Shown here one piece after another: positions 35,717 to 43,937 of a stretch of 64,000 nucleotides of DNA. Made by a program: the position numbers and the translations under genes. The notes under the pieces are model-generated. The model was not told where the DNA came from and did no database searches. It worked only from the letters and a program-made list of their open reading frames with translations. The stretch's first letter is position 1, and the number at the start of each line of letters is the position of its first letter. This DNA is from JAGZHZ01 sp965150505. Lineage in GTDB: Bacteria > Bacillota > Clostridia > Lachnospirales > Lachnospiraceae. The stretch spans positions 15,775 to 79,774 of the forward strand of contig CBCTVZ010000001.1 of assembly GCA_965150505.1 (NCBI GenBank). The letters run 5' to 3'.

Positions 35717-36676
35717 TTATTTGCTTCTCTCTTCTATAAATCCTAAAATTTCCTGTTCTCTTGGCATAGAACGGATTGCGCCTTTCTTCAATGTAATCAA
35801 TGCAGCGCCTGCATTTGCAAATGTAAGCATCTCTTCCAGTTCTTTCTCTGACAAATGGTTCAAATCATGGTCCAGCAGATATCCTAAGGAACATCCGCAG
35901 AAGGTATCTCCCGCTCCTGTCGTTTCGATTGCCTTCACACAGAATCCTTTTTTTTCTACACGCATTCCTTTATAATAGGCGCAGCTTCCGTCTTTTCCTT
36001 TTGTAAGAAGAATCAATGGAATCTGATATTTCTCCTGCAAAACGGCAATTCCTTCTTCATAATCTTCTTTTCCTGTCACGAACTGGATTTCATTATCTGA
36101 AATCTTTAAGACATCGCACTGTGTAAAACCATATTCCATCTGCTCTTTTGCAAGCTCTAAACATTCCCAGAGAGGCTCTCTCAAATTCGGATCAAAGGAA
36201 ATGATCGCTCCTGCTTCTTTTGCAGCCGATACTGCTTTTTTTGTCGCCTCTCTCACACCGTCATGCGTCATAGATAACGTACCGAAATGGAAGATTTTGG
36301 CATCTTTTATTATGTCAAAATTAAGTTCCTCTTCTTTTAGCATCATATCTGCTCCCGGATTGCGATAAAAAGAAAACTCTCTGTCTCCATCCGGCAAAGT
36401 ATGTACAAATGCAAGTGTTGTCCGTACCTGCTCGTCCATGATCAATCCTTCTGAAGAAATTCCTATTTCATCCAATGTATTTTTCAGTAACGTTCCAAAC
36501 ATATCCTGTCCAACTTTGCCGATAAATGCAGTCTTTTTTCCGAGATTCTTTAACATGGCAAGTACATTACATGGCGCTCCTCCAGGATTTACTTCCAAAA
36601 TCTGGTTTCCTTGTTCACTTTTTCCACTTTCCGTAAAATCAATCAAAAGCTCCCCAAGAGCTACTACATCATACAT
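35717..36676 (-). CDS. scrK: Fructokinase (PfkB family)
   Basis: This 319-aa ribokinase/PfkB sugar kinase probably phosphorylates the fructose released by the GH32 enzyme and amylosucrase. It has the N-terminal GGAPCNVLAML substrate-binding pattern, and the C-terminal ETTGAGDTFCG with the catalytic Asp and anion hole. The symbol rests on context as well as family. It sits 11 nt before the amylosucrase gene. Between it and the GH32 gene, about 54 nt, is a short CCTCGG/CCGAG inverted repeat of uncertain role, and its own AAGGAGAG site precedes the ATG. Confidence 0.88.
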   Translation of the reverse strand: MYDVVALGELLIDFTESGKSEQGNQILEVNPGGAPCNVLAMLKNLGKKTAFIGKVGQDMFGTLLKNTLDEIGISSEGLIMDEQVRTTLAFVHTLPDGDREFSFYRNPGADMMLKEEELNFDIIKDAKIFHFGTLSMTHDGVREATKKAVSAAKEAGAIISFDPNLREPLWECLELAKEQMEYGFTQCDVLKISDNEIQFVTGKEDYEEGIAVLQEKYQIPLILLTKGKDGSCAYYKGMRVEKKGFCVKAIETTGAGDTFCGCSLGYLLDHDLNHLSEKELEEMLTFANAGAALITLKKGAIRSMPREQEILGFIEERSK

Positions 36677-36730
36677 CTTTTCTCTCCTTATCGCTTTCCT
36701 CTCGGCAATGGAATAACCGAGGATTTTTTG

Positions 36731-38053
36731 TTATTCTACCGTTTCTATTATAACGCTTCCCTCTCCATGTACCTTTATTTCTTTTCCAAGGTGATATACT
36801 GCGTTTGATATGACAGCTTCCCCATTATTTACAAACACTTCGATCAAATTTGGGTCTACATATACTTCCAATTCAAATCCATCCTCCAATTCTGGAGTGG
36901 AACATTGTGTGCGAAAATTTGGAAATTTTGTATACAATTCTTTTCTGTCTGTATAAATTTTTTTGCCATGGCGAGAGATGCGATATCCGCCAACATTGAC
37001 TTCTTCTCCATCCTGTAAAGAAAAACGCAGTCGATATCCTGCCTCAGACGCTTCTTCTGGGGATGATATTTCTTTTGTATATGATTTTTGAATATTTGGA
37101 TGTACGCGGAAATAAATTTTGTCATTTTTAATCTCCACAACACGCGGAATACTCATCATTCCCTGCCATTTTCCATCTACTGGTTCCGGCATACGAAGCC
37201 ATGCCATCAAAACTCGTCTTCCTTCTTCATCTACGGTACTCTGTGGCGCATACAGATCCAATCCATAATCTAAAAACTGATATGTAGTTGGAAGCTCCAT
37301 CGCACAGTTTTCTTTTTCAAAAGACACCTGCATACAGATTGCCTGATTTTCGTCATTCTTTCCATCCTTTAAAAGTCCCATCGGTGAAAAAATCACAATC
37401 TGTCTGCCGTCTACTTCAAAGTAATCTGGGCATTCCCACATCCAGCCAAGTTCTTCTTTTGTGGATGCGCTATTTACATATTCCCAATGTTCTTTATCGG
37501 TACTTCTAAAGAAGAGTAATCTGCCTGCCCGATCTTCTATCGTGCTGCCAAGCACCATATACCATCCATCTTTTTCTTTCCATACTTTCGGATCGCGCGT
37601 ATGTCTGGCATCTCCTACTTTCGGATCGTGAAGAACTGGAATCACTGTCTTTTTATCTTGGATATTGTCAAAATGAACCCCATCCTCTGAGGTGATCATC
37701 ATCTGTGCAGACACAAACTGCTCATCCAGACAAAGATTAATGTCCTCCGGATTTTCTACGACATAATTGACTCCCGTATAATATAAATATAATTTCCCAT
37801 CCTCTTCAACAGCGCTTCCTGAAAAACAGCCGCTTCTGTCATCTGTCTTACTTGGAAACAAAGCGATTCCAAGGTCTTCCCAATGAACGAGATCTTTGCT
37901 GATCATATGATTCCAGTGCATTCTTCCCCATCTGGCGCTATATGGAAAACATTGATAAAATAAATGGTATGCTCCTTTATAGTAAATAAAACCATTCGGG
38001 TCGTTCATCCAGTTGTTATTCGGTTTTACATGTATTTTCTGCACCGCATTCAT
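36731..38053 (-). CDS. GH32 beta-fructosidase (sucrase/fructanase)
   Basis: This 440-aa enzyme of glycoside hydrolase family 32 hydrolyses beta-fructofuranosyl bonds. The nucleophile lies in NNWMNDPNGFIY, the transition-state Asp in HTRDPKVW, and the acid/base Glu in WMWECPDYF. A C-terminal beta-sandwich (~330-440) follows. With no signal peptide it acts on intracellular sucrose or short fructans. Import is by an ABC transporter and not a PTS, so the substrate is likely unphosphorylated, making sucrose-6-phosphate hydrolase an unlikely name. An HPr-like gene lies 10 nt upstream in the same operon. Confidence 0.92.
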   Translation of the reverse strand: MNAVQKIHVKPNNNWMNDPNGFIYYKGAYHLFYQCFPYSARWGRMHWNHMISKDLVHWEDLGIALFPSKTDDRSGCFSGSAVEEDGKLYLYYTGVNYVVENPEDINLCLDEQFVSAQMMITSEDGVHFDNIQDKKTVIPVLHDPKVGDARHTRDPKVWKEKDGWYMVLGSTIEDRAGRLLFFRSTDKEHWEYVNSASTKEELGWMWECPDYFEVDGRQIVIFSPMGLLKDGKNDENQAICMQVSFEKENCAMELPTTYQFLDYGLDLYAPQSTVDEEGRRVLMAWLRMPEPVDGKWQGMMSIPRVVEIKNDKIYFRVHPNIQKSYTKEISSPEEASEAGYRLRFSLQDGEEVNVGGYRISRHGKKIYTDRKELYTKFPNFRTQCSTPELEDGFELEVYVDPNLIEVFVNNGEAVISNAVYHLGKEIKVHGEGSVIIETVE

Positions 38054-38063
38054 CCCTCACTTC

Positions 38064-38300
38064 CTATTTTACTTCAAACGGTTTTAACAGTTGTGCCGCT
38101 TCTTCTGCCTCTTCTCCGTCTGCATGAATCCGAACCATGACAGGCTCTGATAAATTGATACTAAAGATACCCATAATGGATTTTGCATCAATTACATATC
38201 GTCCAGATACAATATCTACATCGCAGTCAAGTTTACTGACGGTATTTACAAAGTTCTTTACGCCTTTGATCGTACCCAAAAAAATATTTATTGTCTTCAT
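38064..38300 (-). CDS. HPr-like protein lacking the active-site histidine
   Basis: This 78-aa HPr-fold protein has no histidine where HPr has His15: the alignment by eye gives GVKNF, placing Lys15 there. The regulatory serine motif is kept as AKSIMGIFS (Ser41 because the protein is shorter). It could be phosphorylated on Ser by HPr kinase and act like Crh, but cannot carry phosphate from Enzyme I. It lies between the transporter ATPase and the GH32 gene, with 10-nt gaps, so it is made together with the sucrose genes and may tie them to catabolite control. This is family-level inference; similar proteins occur in other Clostridia. Confidence 0.78.
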   Translation of the reverse strand: MKTINIFLGTIKGVKNFVNTVSKLDCDVDIVSGRYVIDAKSIMGIFSINLSEPVMVRIHADGEEAEEAAQLLKPFEVK

Positions 38301-38310
38301 GTTGTCTCTC

Positions 38311-39405
38311 CTACATATAATTCATTTCGGTATCTTTGTCAAAGAAGTGCATCTTCGATGGTACAAATACAAATTCAATCTCATCGCCCACTTGGCTGAT
38401 TTCATATTTGGATACTCTTGCCACTGCCTGACATCCTCCAAACTGAAAATACAGATTGTTTTCATTTCCCATCACCTCTGTATCGGTGATCACTGCTTTT
38501 TGACGGCTTTCGCCATACAGTTCCAGATTGGAGGCATCCATCTTCAGATCTTCTCCACGTATTCCAAGAATCATTTCTCCTTCTTTTCCATTCAGTTTCT
38601 TTACCACATTCTCAGATAAAGTAAATGTATTTCCATCTGCAAATGTAATCATATTTCCTTTCACTGTCACATCGAAGAAGTTCATCTGAGGAGATCCAAT
38701 AAAGCCTGCCACAAATTTATTTACAGGATGATCATACAGTTCCATTGGTTTTCCTACCTGCTGAATGATACCATCTTTCATGATAACGATGCGGTCTGCC
38801 ATCGTCATAGCTTCTACCTGATCATGTGTGACATAGATCGTTGTTGCTCCCAGCTCTCGATGCAGCTTACTAATCTCTGTTCTCATGCTGACACGAAGTT
38901 TTGCATCCAGATTTGATAATGGCTCATCCATCAAAAATACTTTCTGATTTTTTACGATTGCCCTTCCAAGCGCTACCCTCTGGCGCTGTCCGCCAGAGAG
39001 GTTCTTTGGTTTTCTATTACGATATTCCTGAAGTCCTAAAATGTCAATCGCCCAGTCTACTTTTTTCTTAATCTGATCGGATGGCATTTTCATATTTTTT
39101 AATCCATATCCAATATTTTTTTCTACTGTCATATGTGGATACAGGGCGTAATTCTGAAATACCATGGCAATTCCACGATCTCTTGGAGCTACTTCATTCA
39201 CTTTTTTTCCGTCGATATAAAGTTCTCCCTCTGTAATTTCCTCAAAACCTGCAATCATACGCAGTGTTGTAGATTTTCCGCAGCCGGATGGTCCTACAAA
39301 CGCAATAAACTCTTTCTCATTGATTTCTAAATTAAAATCATTTACAGATTTTCTCTCTGCTCCTGCATATTTTTTTCCTATATTTTTAAATTCGATAAAA
39401 GCCAT
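38311..39405 (-). CDS. Sugar ABC transporter ATPase (MsmK/UgpC type)
   Basis: This 364-aa ATPase energises the two permeases encoded upstream. It carries Walker A (GPSGCGKST), Q-loop, signature (LSGGQRQRV) and Walker B (VFLMDEPLSNLD), then a C-terminal OB-fold region (~235-364) of the MalK/MsmK type that usually takes regulatory inputs. It is next to the permease MalG-type gene (6 nt). Many Firmicutes use one such ATPase for several sugar transporters, so it may serve others in the cell. Confidence 0.93.
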   Translation of the reverse strand: MAFIEFKNIGKKYAGAERKSVNDFNLEINEKEFIAFVGPSGCGKSTTLRMIAGFEEITEGELYIDGKKVNEVAPRDRGIAMVFQNYALYPHMTVEKNIGYGLKNMKMPSDQIKKKVDWAIDILGLQEYRNRKPKNLSGGQRQRVALGRAIVKNQKVFLMDEPLSNLDAKLRVSMRTEISKLHRELGATTIYVTHDQVEAMTMADRIVIMKDGIIQQVGKPMELYDHPVNKFVAGFIGSPQMNFFDVTVKGNMITFADGNTFTLSENVVKKLNGKEGEMILGIRGEDLKMDASNLELYGESRQKAVITDTEVMGNENNLYFQFGGCQAVARVSKYEISQVGDEIEFVFVPSKMHFFDKDTEMNYM

Positions 39406-39411
39406 AATCTA

Positions 39412-40263
39412 TTAACCCTCCTTAGAACCTGTTGAAGTTACGCCTTCTACAATCTGTTTTGAGAACAAAGCATAGATGATCATAACCGGAATCGTAATCA
39501 ATGTAATGACAGCCAGTACCTGTCCCATCGTTGTATTATCGTTTGATGTGATGGAGTTCAAACCAATCTGCGCTGTCAAAAGATCGCTGGATGTAAATAC
39601 GAGAGACGGCCACAGATAATCATTCCATACACCTAAAAAAGTAAAGACGCTTACCGTTGCAACTACTGTTTTAGACATTGGCAAAACCATAGTGAAAAAG
39701 TATTTCACTGGTCCGCAAAAATCAAGCTGCGCCGCTTCATAGATATCATCCGGCAAGCTGACAAATACCTGTCTGAATAAAAAGATATTAAACGGATTTA
39801 CGATCATCGGCAAAATATAACCGATTACTGTATTTAAAAGACCTGCCTTTGCAATAATCAGGAAATGAATCGTGATAACAGTCTCCGTCGGCACGATCAA
39901 TAACATCATGATAATCAAAAGCCATTGCTCTCTAAATGGAAACTTGATTTTTGCAAGCGCATAGCCTGCCAGACCGTTTACAACAATTCCAAGTACGATC
40001 AAAACTGCTGCATAGCCTAACGTGTTCAGCATATAGCGAAGAAAGTTTGTATCAGTAAGGATTGTGATATAGTTCTCAAAATAATTTCCCTTCAAAGCCG
40101 GCGGAATAAATGCCGCCAGTGAGTTCATGTCTGCGGTGATCGCCGCATCTGGTTTAAAGGAGTTTGCAATCATCCAGATCACCGGAAATAAGAAAAATAT
40201 AGATAATGCTAAAAGAAAGATAATCAAAATCCAATTAAATGTTTTTTGCTTTTTTGTTAACAT
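39412..40263 (-). CDS. Sugar ABC transporter permease (MalG type)
   Basis: This 283-aa inner-membrane permease has six predicted segments and the EAA loop, EAAQLDFCGPVKYFFTMVLP, which contacts the ATPase. GGGGG 7 nt before the ATG supports the chosen start. Its first 29 nt overlap the upstream permease gene, showing close translational linkage. With the MalF-type partner, the solute-binding lipoprotein and the ATPase it forms a CUT1-type importer for sucrose or fructo-oligosaccharides, judged by the neighbouring enzymes. Confidence 0.93.
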   Translation of the reverse strand: MLTKKQKTFNWILIIFLLALSIFFLFPVIWMIANSFKPDAAITADMNSLAAFIPPALKGNYFENYITILTDTNFLRYMLNTLGYAAVLIVLGIVVNGLAGYALAKIKFPFREQWLLIIMMLLIVPTETVITIHFLIIAKAGLLNTVIGYILPMIVNPFNIFLFRQVFVSLPDDIYEAAQLDFCGPVKYFFTMVLPMSKTVVATVSVFTFLGVWNDYLWPSLVFTSSDLLTAQIGLNSITSNDNTTMGQVLAVITLITIPVMIIYALFSKQIVEGVTSTGSKEG

Positions 40264-41131
40264 GTTTATCCCCCTTTCCTTTTGTCAGCACATTCTGAAT
40301 AATGGTCAGAATCACCACAAATACAGTAAATACGATTGCCATAGTGGACGCAAGTCCCATCTCCCAGTTCATCGTACCGGTCTCATAAATATCATAGACA
40401 AGCGTATACGTCGAGTGATCTGGTCCTCCTCCTGTCATAACCATCGGCTGTACCAGCATACGGAACGCGCCAATCGTTACCGTAATAAATACAAATACGC
40501 AAAGCGGTTTCAGTTCTGGAAGCGTAATATCTTTAAATTTCTGCCATGCGCTTGCATGATCTAATTCTGCCGCTTCGTACAGCGCCGGATTGATATTTTG
40601 AAGTCCGCCAAGGAAAATAATCATCTGATATCCAACGCCTTGCCAGATACTCATTACGGCAATAGACGGAAGCGCCTGTTTTGCACTGTGTATAAAAGGC
40701 TGCGCATCAATTCCGATCTGTGACAGCATCGTATTTAAAATTCCTTCCGGACTGTAAATGTCCATCCACAAAGTCGATACGACTGCAAGAGACATTACAA
40801 CCGGTATAAAGAAAGCTACTTTAAAATATTTCTTGCAATGTGTCACCTTATTGATTCCAAGTGCAAGAAGCAATGCGCCGATACACTGACACGGAACAAT
40901 AATCAGTACAAATTTTACGGTATTAAAAAATGCTTTTAAAAAAAGTTCGTCTTTAAAGATATTTGCATAATTCTTCAATCCAACAAAGCTTGTCGCGTCT
41001 GGATTCAGCGCAAAGTAATCTGTAAAGCTAAAAACCAAGGTAAGCACCATCGGCAAAAACAAAAATAAGGTAAGCAGTATCAGCGCTGGTCCAAAAAACG
41101 CCATTCCTAAAATTGATTCTTTTTTCTTCAT
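40235..41131 (-). CDS. Sugar ABC transporter permease (MalF type)
   Basis: This 298-aa permease has six segments and the EAA-type loop ALYEAAELDHASAWQKFKDI. Its ATG overlaps the stop codon of the solute-binding protein gene by one base (TAATG), so it is translated by coupling from that gene. It forms the heterodimeric channel with the MalG-type permease. Confidence 0.93.
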   Translation of the reverse strand: MKKKESILGMAFFGPALILLTLFLFLPMVLTLVFSFTDYFALNPDATSFVGLKNYANIFKDELFLKAFFNTVKFVLIIVPCQCIGALLLALGINKVTHCKKYFKVAFFIPVVMSLAVVSTLWMDIYSPEGILNTMLSQIGIDAQPFIHSAKQALPSIAVMSIWQGVGYQMIIFLGGLQNINPALYEAAELDHASAWQKFKDITLPELKPLCVFVFITVTIGAFRMLVQPMVMTGGGPDHSTYTLVYDIYETGTMNWEMGLASTMAIVFTVFVVILTIIQNVLTKGKGDKHVNKKAKNI

Positions 41132-42453
41132 TATTCTTTCGTATAACGTTCCAGTTTCGCGTTAATCCTTTCTACAGATTTATCCATTTGTGTCTGGGTA
41201 TCTTTTCCCCCCAAAGCAACACTTTCAAGAAGCTGTTGGAAAGAGGTACTTACCTGTGGATAAACAGGTGTCTTTGGTCTTGGATGACCATATTTACTCA
41301 GCTGCTCATAAAGAGCATTATAATTTTCATCTGTCTTAAAAATTTCAATCTGCTCAAACGCTTCATATGTGGATGGAAGTGATTTTGCAGTTTCCCACAT
41401 ATCTACGCCGCTTTCCACACCGCTCATCCACTTGACAAGCTCTGTCGCTCCTTCAATGTTTTCTGTCGCTGCAGATGCCGCAAATGCCCAAGAACCTGTC
41501 GGTGTATATCTCTCGCCGTTCCATTCATCTCCCACAACATAAGGAGCAACTCCAAAGTTCAGATCTGGATAACTTTCATATAAAGTATTGACTTCCCATG
41601 CGCCATCAAACTTAAAAGCGGCTCTTCCACTTTCAAATAAAAATTCAATCGGCGCTTCTGACATATATCTTTTTTCTACAATCTGACGGAAATAATTCAT
41701 CGTCTCCATATTTTCTTCAGAATTAAAATATCCTTCTACGGTAAGACCATCTTCACTGACAAGATTTCCTCCATTTGACCAGATAAACGGCGCATAGTAA
41801 TAAATACTCGTCTCGCCTACCGGAAATGTCATATCAAGCGGATATCCTTTTTTCTCATCCATGATTGGTTTTAATGTTTCCAGAATCTCCATAAATTCTG
41901 TTCTTGTCCAAGGATGATCTGCGTCTGGAACTTCAATGCCAGCCTCTTTTAAAATATCTTTATTATAGTAAAGACCAACGCTCGATTCCATAACGCCCAA
42001 AGCATACAATTTGTCATCATACGTTCCCTGATCCAGAATCGATTCCAGATATCTTCCTCTTTCTTCTTCTGTCAAAGGCGCTAATGGCTGGATGATATGA
42101 TTTTTCGCATAGGCAGCCACATTTGGGCCATCCAGCGTCAGCACATCTGGCAGATCTCCAGAAAGCACGGAAGAATTAATCTTATCTGAGTAACCTCCGC
42201 CGCTGTCATTTCTAGGAATAAATTCAATATCTGCAAAATATGTTCCATTATATTTTTCATTGAAACTTTCTACAGATTGTCTGTATACTTGTCCCTCCGG
42301 CGTATCTTCAATGCTATGAACCCAGATAGACAGATACTCTTCTCCTTCTTCATATCCCTTTACCTCTCCTGGCTGAACTTCCTTTTTTTGACATCCTGTC
42401 AAACTTCCAACCGCAATCAGACCAAGCAGAAGCAGATACTTCGTTTTCCTCAT
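41131..42453 (-). CDS. Sugar-binding lipoprotein of the ABC transporter
   Basis: This 440-aa extracellular solute-binding protein of the CUT1 type has an N-terminal lipoprotein signal with the lipobox LTGC (Cys ~21), followed by KKEVQPGE. The mature protein captures the sugar outside the membrane and delivers it to the permease pair. It is the first gene of the operon, with GGAGGAG about 5-8 nt before the ATG, behind a promoter and operators bound, as I infer, by the divergent LacI-type regulator. Confidence 0.93.
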   Translation of the reverse strand: MRKTKYLLLLGLIAVGSLTGCQKKEVQPGEVKGYEEGEEYLSIWVHSIEDTPEGQVYRQSVESFNEKYNGTYFADIEFIPRNDSGGGYSDKINSSVLSGDLPDVLTLDGPNVAAYAKNHIIQPLAPLTEEERGRYLESILDQGTYDDKLYALGVMESSVGLYYNKDILKEAGIEVPDADHPWTRTEFMEILETLKPIMDEKKGYPLDMTFPVGETSIYYYAPFIWSNGGNLVSEDGLTVEGYFNSEENMETMNYFRQIVEKRYMSEAPIEFLFESGRAAFKFDGAWEVNTLYESYPDLNFGVAPYVVGDEWNGERYTPTGSWAFAASAATENIEGATELVKWMSGVESGVDMWETAKSLPSTYEAFEQIEIFKTDENYNALYEQLSKYGHPRPKTPVYPQVSTSFQQLLESVALGGKDTQTQMDKSVERINAKLERYTKE

Positions 42454-42501
42454 ATTCTCCTCCTTTTTCTTTCCTTTCCTCGTATATTCGTCTTTTTAAT
42501 A

Positions 42502-42522
42502 ACCGGTAAAGTAACCGGTTAC
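42502..42522. promoter_or_regulatory. LacI-type operators downstream of the sucrose operon promoter
   Basis: GTAACCGGTTAC (42511-42522) is a perfect palindrome of the LacI type, and a second core ACCGGT lies at 42502-42507. Both lie just downstream of the predicted start of the transporter operon, a position where a bound repressor would block elongation. Confidence 0.75.
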
Positions 42523-42533
42523 TTTGTAATTTC

Positions 42534-42562
42534 ATAGTAACAGAAATTATAGGATTCGTCAA
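42534..42562 (-). promoter_or_regulatory. Promoter of the sucrose transport operon
   Basis: On the minus strand TTGACG (42562-42557) is followed after 17 nt by TACTAT (42539-42534), with TGT before it giving an extended -10. Predicted start is near 42527, about 75 nt before the lipoprotein ATG. Confidence 0.65.
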
Positions 42563-42638
42563 GAAATATTGTGCCTGATTTTCTTTTTTCAGAATGATTC
42601 ACAATTTTTATTTTATTTTTTTATTACATTATAACAAA

Positions 42639-42668
42639 ACCGGTTACTTAACCAATTCTTTTACCGGT
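42639..42668. promoter_or_regulatory. LacI-type operators upstream of the regulator promoter
   Basis: Core ACCGGT occurs at 42639-42644 (in AAAACCGGTTAC) and 42663-42668 (in TTACCGGTTATC), 24 bp apart. The second touches the -35 of the regulator gene. With the sites near 42510 there are four cores in the 288-bp intergenic region, enough for looping and autoregulation. Confidence 0.7.
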
Positions 42669-42673
42669 TATCC

Positions 42674-42702
42674 TTGTAGCGCTTTTCCTTTTTTGCTATA
42701 CT
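42674..42702 (+). promoter_or_regulatory. Promoter of the LacI-type regulator
   Basis: TTGTAG (42674-42679) is followed after 17 nt by TATACT (42697-42702), with TGC just before the -10. Predicted start lies about 33 nt before the ATG at 42742. Confidence 0.65.
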
Positions 42703-42741
42703 GTTTTATATATAAGAACGTTTTTTAAGGAGGACTTTCAT

Positions 42742-43779
42742 ATGGGCAAGAAGAATGTGACTTTCAGTGATATCGCCGAATATACTCATTTTTCAAAGAC
42801 GACCATTTCACGATATTTTAACAATCCAGACTCTCTGACGCTGGAAAACCAGCAGATTATCGCTAAGGCGCTAGAAGAACTGAACTATAAAGAAAATAAA
42901 GTGGCCAAAATTTTAGCCAATGGAAAAACGGAATTTATCGGCATCATTATCCCCAATTTATATATGCACTACTATTCCGCTATTCTTGACGAGATTCTTT
43001 CCACTTATGAAAAATATGGGTACAAATTTCTTGTGTTTACAGGAAATGACAAAGAAGAAACAGAGCGAAAATATATTCAAGAACTGCTCGCCTATAAGAT
43101 TGAAGGAATGATCGTTTTAAGCCACACGCTTTCTTCAAAAGAGCTGGCTTCCTATAATATTCCGATTGTGGCAATCGAGCGTGAAGACAAACATATCTGC
43201 AGTGTAAATACCGATAACTATATGGGCGGCGTTCAAGCGACAAGTCTCCTTGCCAAATCCGGCGCAGAAATCTTCATTCACATCAATGCCGATATTTCTC
43301 CTGATATTCCTTCCTATGGGCGAATCAAAGGGTTTCAGGATACCTGTATAGGGCAAAATCTCCCTTATGAATTGATTCTCACTGACACCGGACATACATA
43401 TGAAGAAAGCATCAAAATTTTTTACCGCCTCTTAGATGAGATTGATCAAAAATATCAAAATATCGTCAAAGGACTGTTTCTTCCGAATGATACGTTTGCC
43501 AATATCATTCTAAATCGACTGTTCCAGCGATACGGCCGATTGCCAGACGATTATAAAATCGTAGGTTTTGATGATTCTCCTATTTCTCGTGAATCGTTCA
43601 TTCCTACAAGCACAGTCGGACAGCAGATTGATAAGATTGCCGATACGGCGCTGCAAATTTTATCAGAGCGAATCAAAGAAAATCATAAGCGAAAACCTCG
43701 TACTTTTACAGAACCAATCCATAAAGTCCTCACACCGATTCTTTTAAATCGTGAGACAACAAAACCATTCAAAAAATAA
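42742..43779 (+). CDS. LacI family transcriptional regulator
   Basis: This 345-aa repressor has an N-terminal helix-turn-helix (FSDIAEYTHFSKTTISRYF) and hinge (ENKVAKILANGK), then a periplasmic-binding-protein-like sugar domain (~60-335). It is divergent from the sucrose transport and catabolism operon and surrounded by ACCGGT palindromes, so it very likely represses that operon and itself, released by sucrose, fructose or a phosphorylated product. AGGAGG lies 8 nt before the ATG. A convergent terminator with uvrB follows. Confidence 0.92.
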   Translation: MGKKNVTFSDIAEYTHFSKTTISRYFNNPDSLTLENQQIIAKALEELNYKENKVAKILANGKTEFIGIIIPNLYMHYYSAILDEILSTYEKYGYKFLVFTGNDKEETERKYIQELLAYKIEGMIVLSHTLSSKELASYNIPIVAIEREDKHICSVNTDNYMGGVQATSLLAKSGAEIFIHINADISPDIPSYGRIKGFQDTCIGQNLPYELILTDTGHTYEESIKIFYRLLDEIDQKYQNIVKGLFLPNDTFANIILNRLFQRYGRLPDDYKIVGFDDSPISRESFIPTSTVGQQIDKIADTALQILSERIKENHKRKPRTFTEPIHKVLTPILLNRETTKPFKK

Positions 43780-43786
43780 TGGACAT

Positions 43787-43861
43787 AAAAAAGGTACAGA
43801 ACAATGAAGCGATCTCAAAAAGTCAAATTTGAGAAAATCTTTCACGCTCTGTACCTTTTTT
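43787..43861. terminator. Terminator between convergent regulator and uvrB
   Basis: AAAAAAGGTACAGA (43787-43800) pairs with TCTGTACCTTTTTT (43848-43861), closing a 47-nt loop that contains a second hairpin, TCTCAAA/TTTGAGA. Poly-T follows in both directions. Confidence 0.85.
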
Positions 43862-43937
43862 CTTTTTTATATCCTTTTTCTTTTTCGTCTTCTCTTTTTA
43901 TTTTATACGGCTTTCTTTCTCATTCATCTAACCCACT

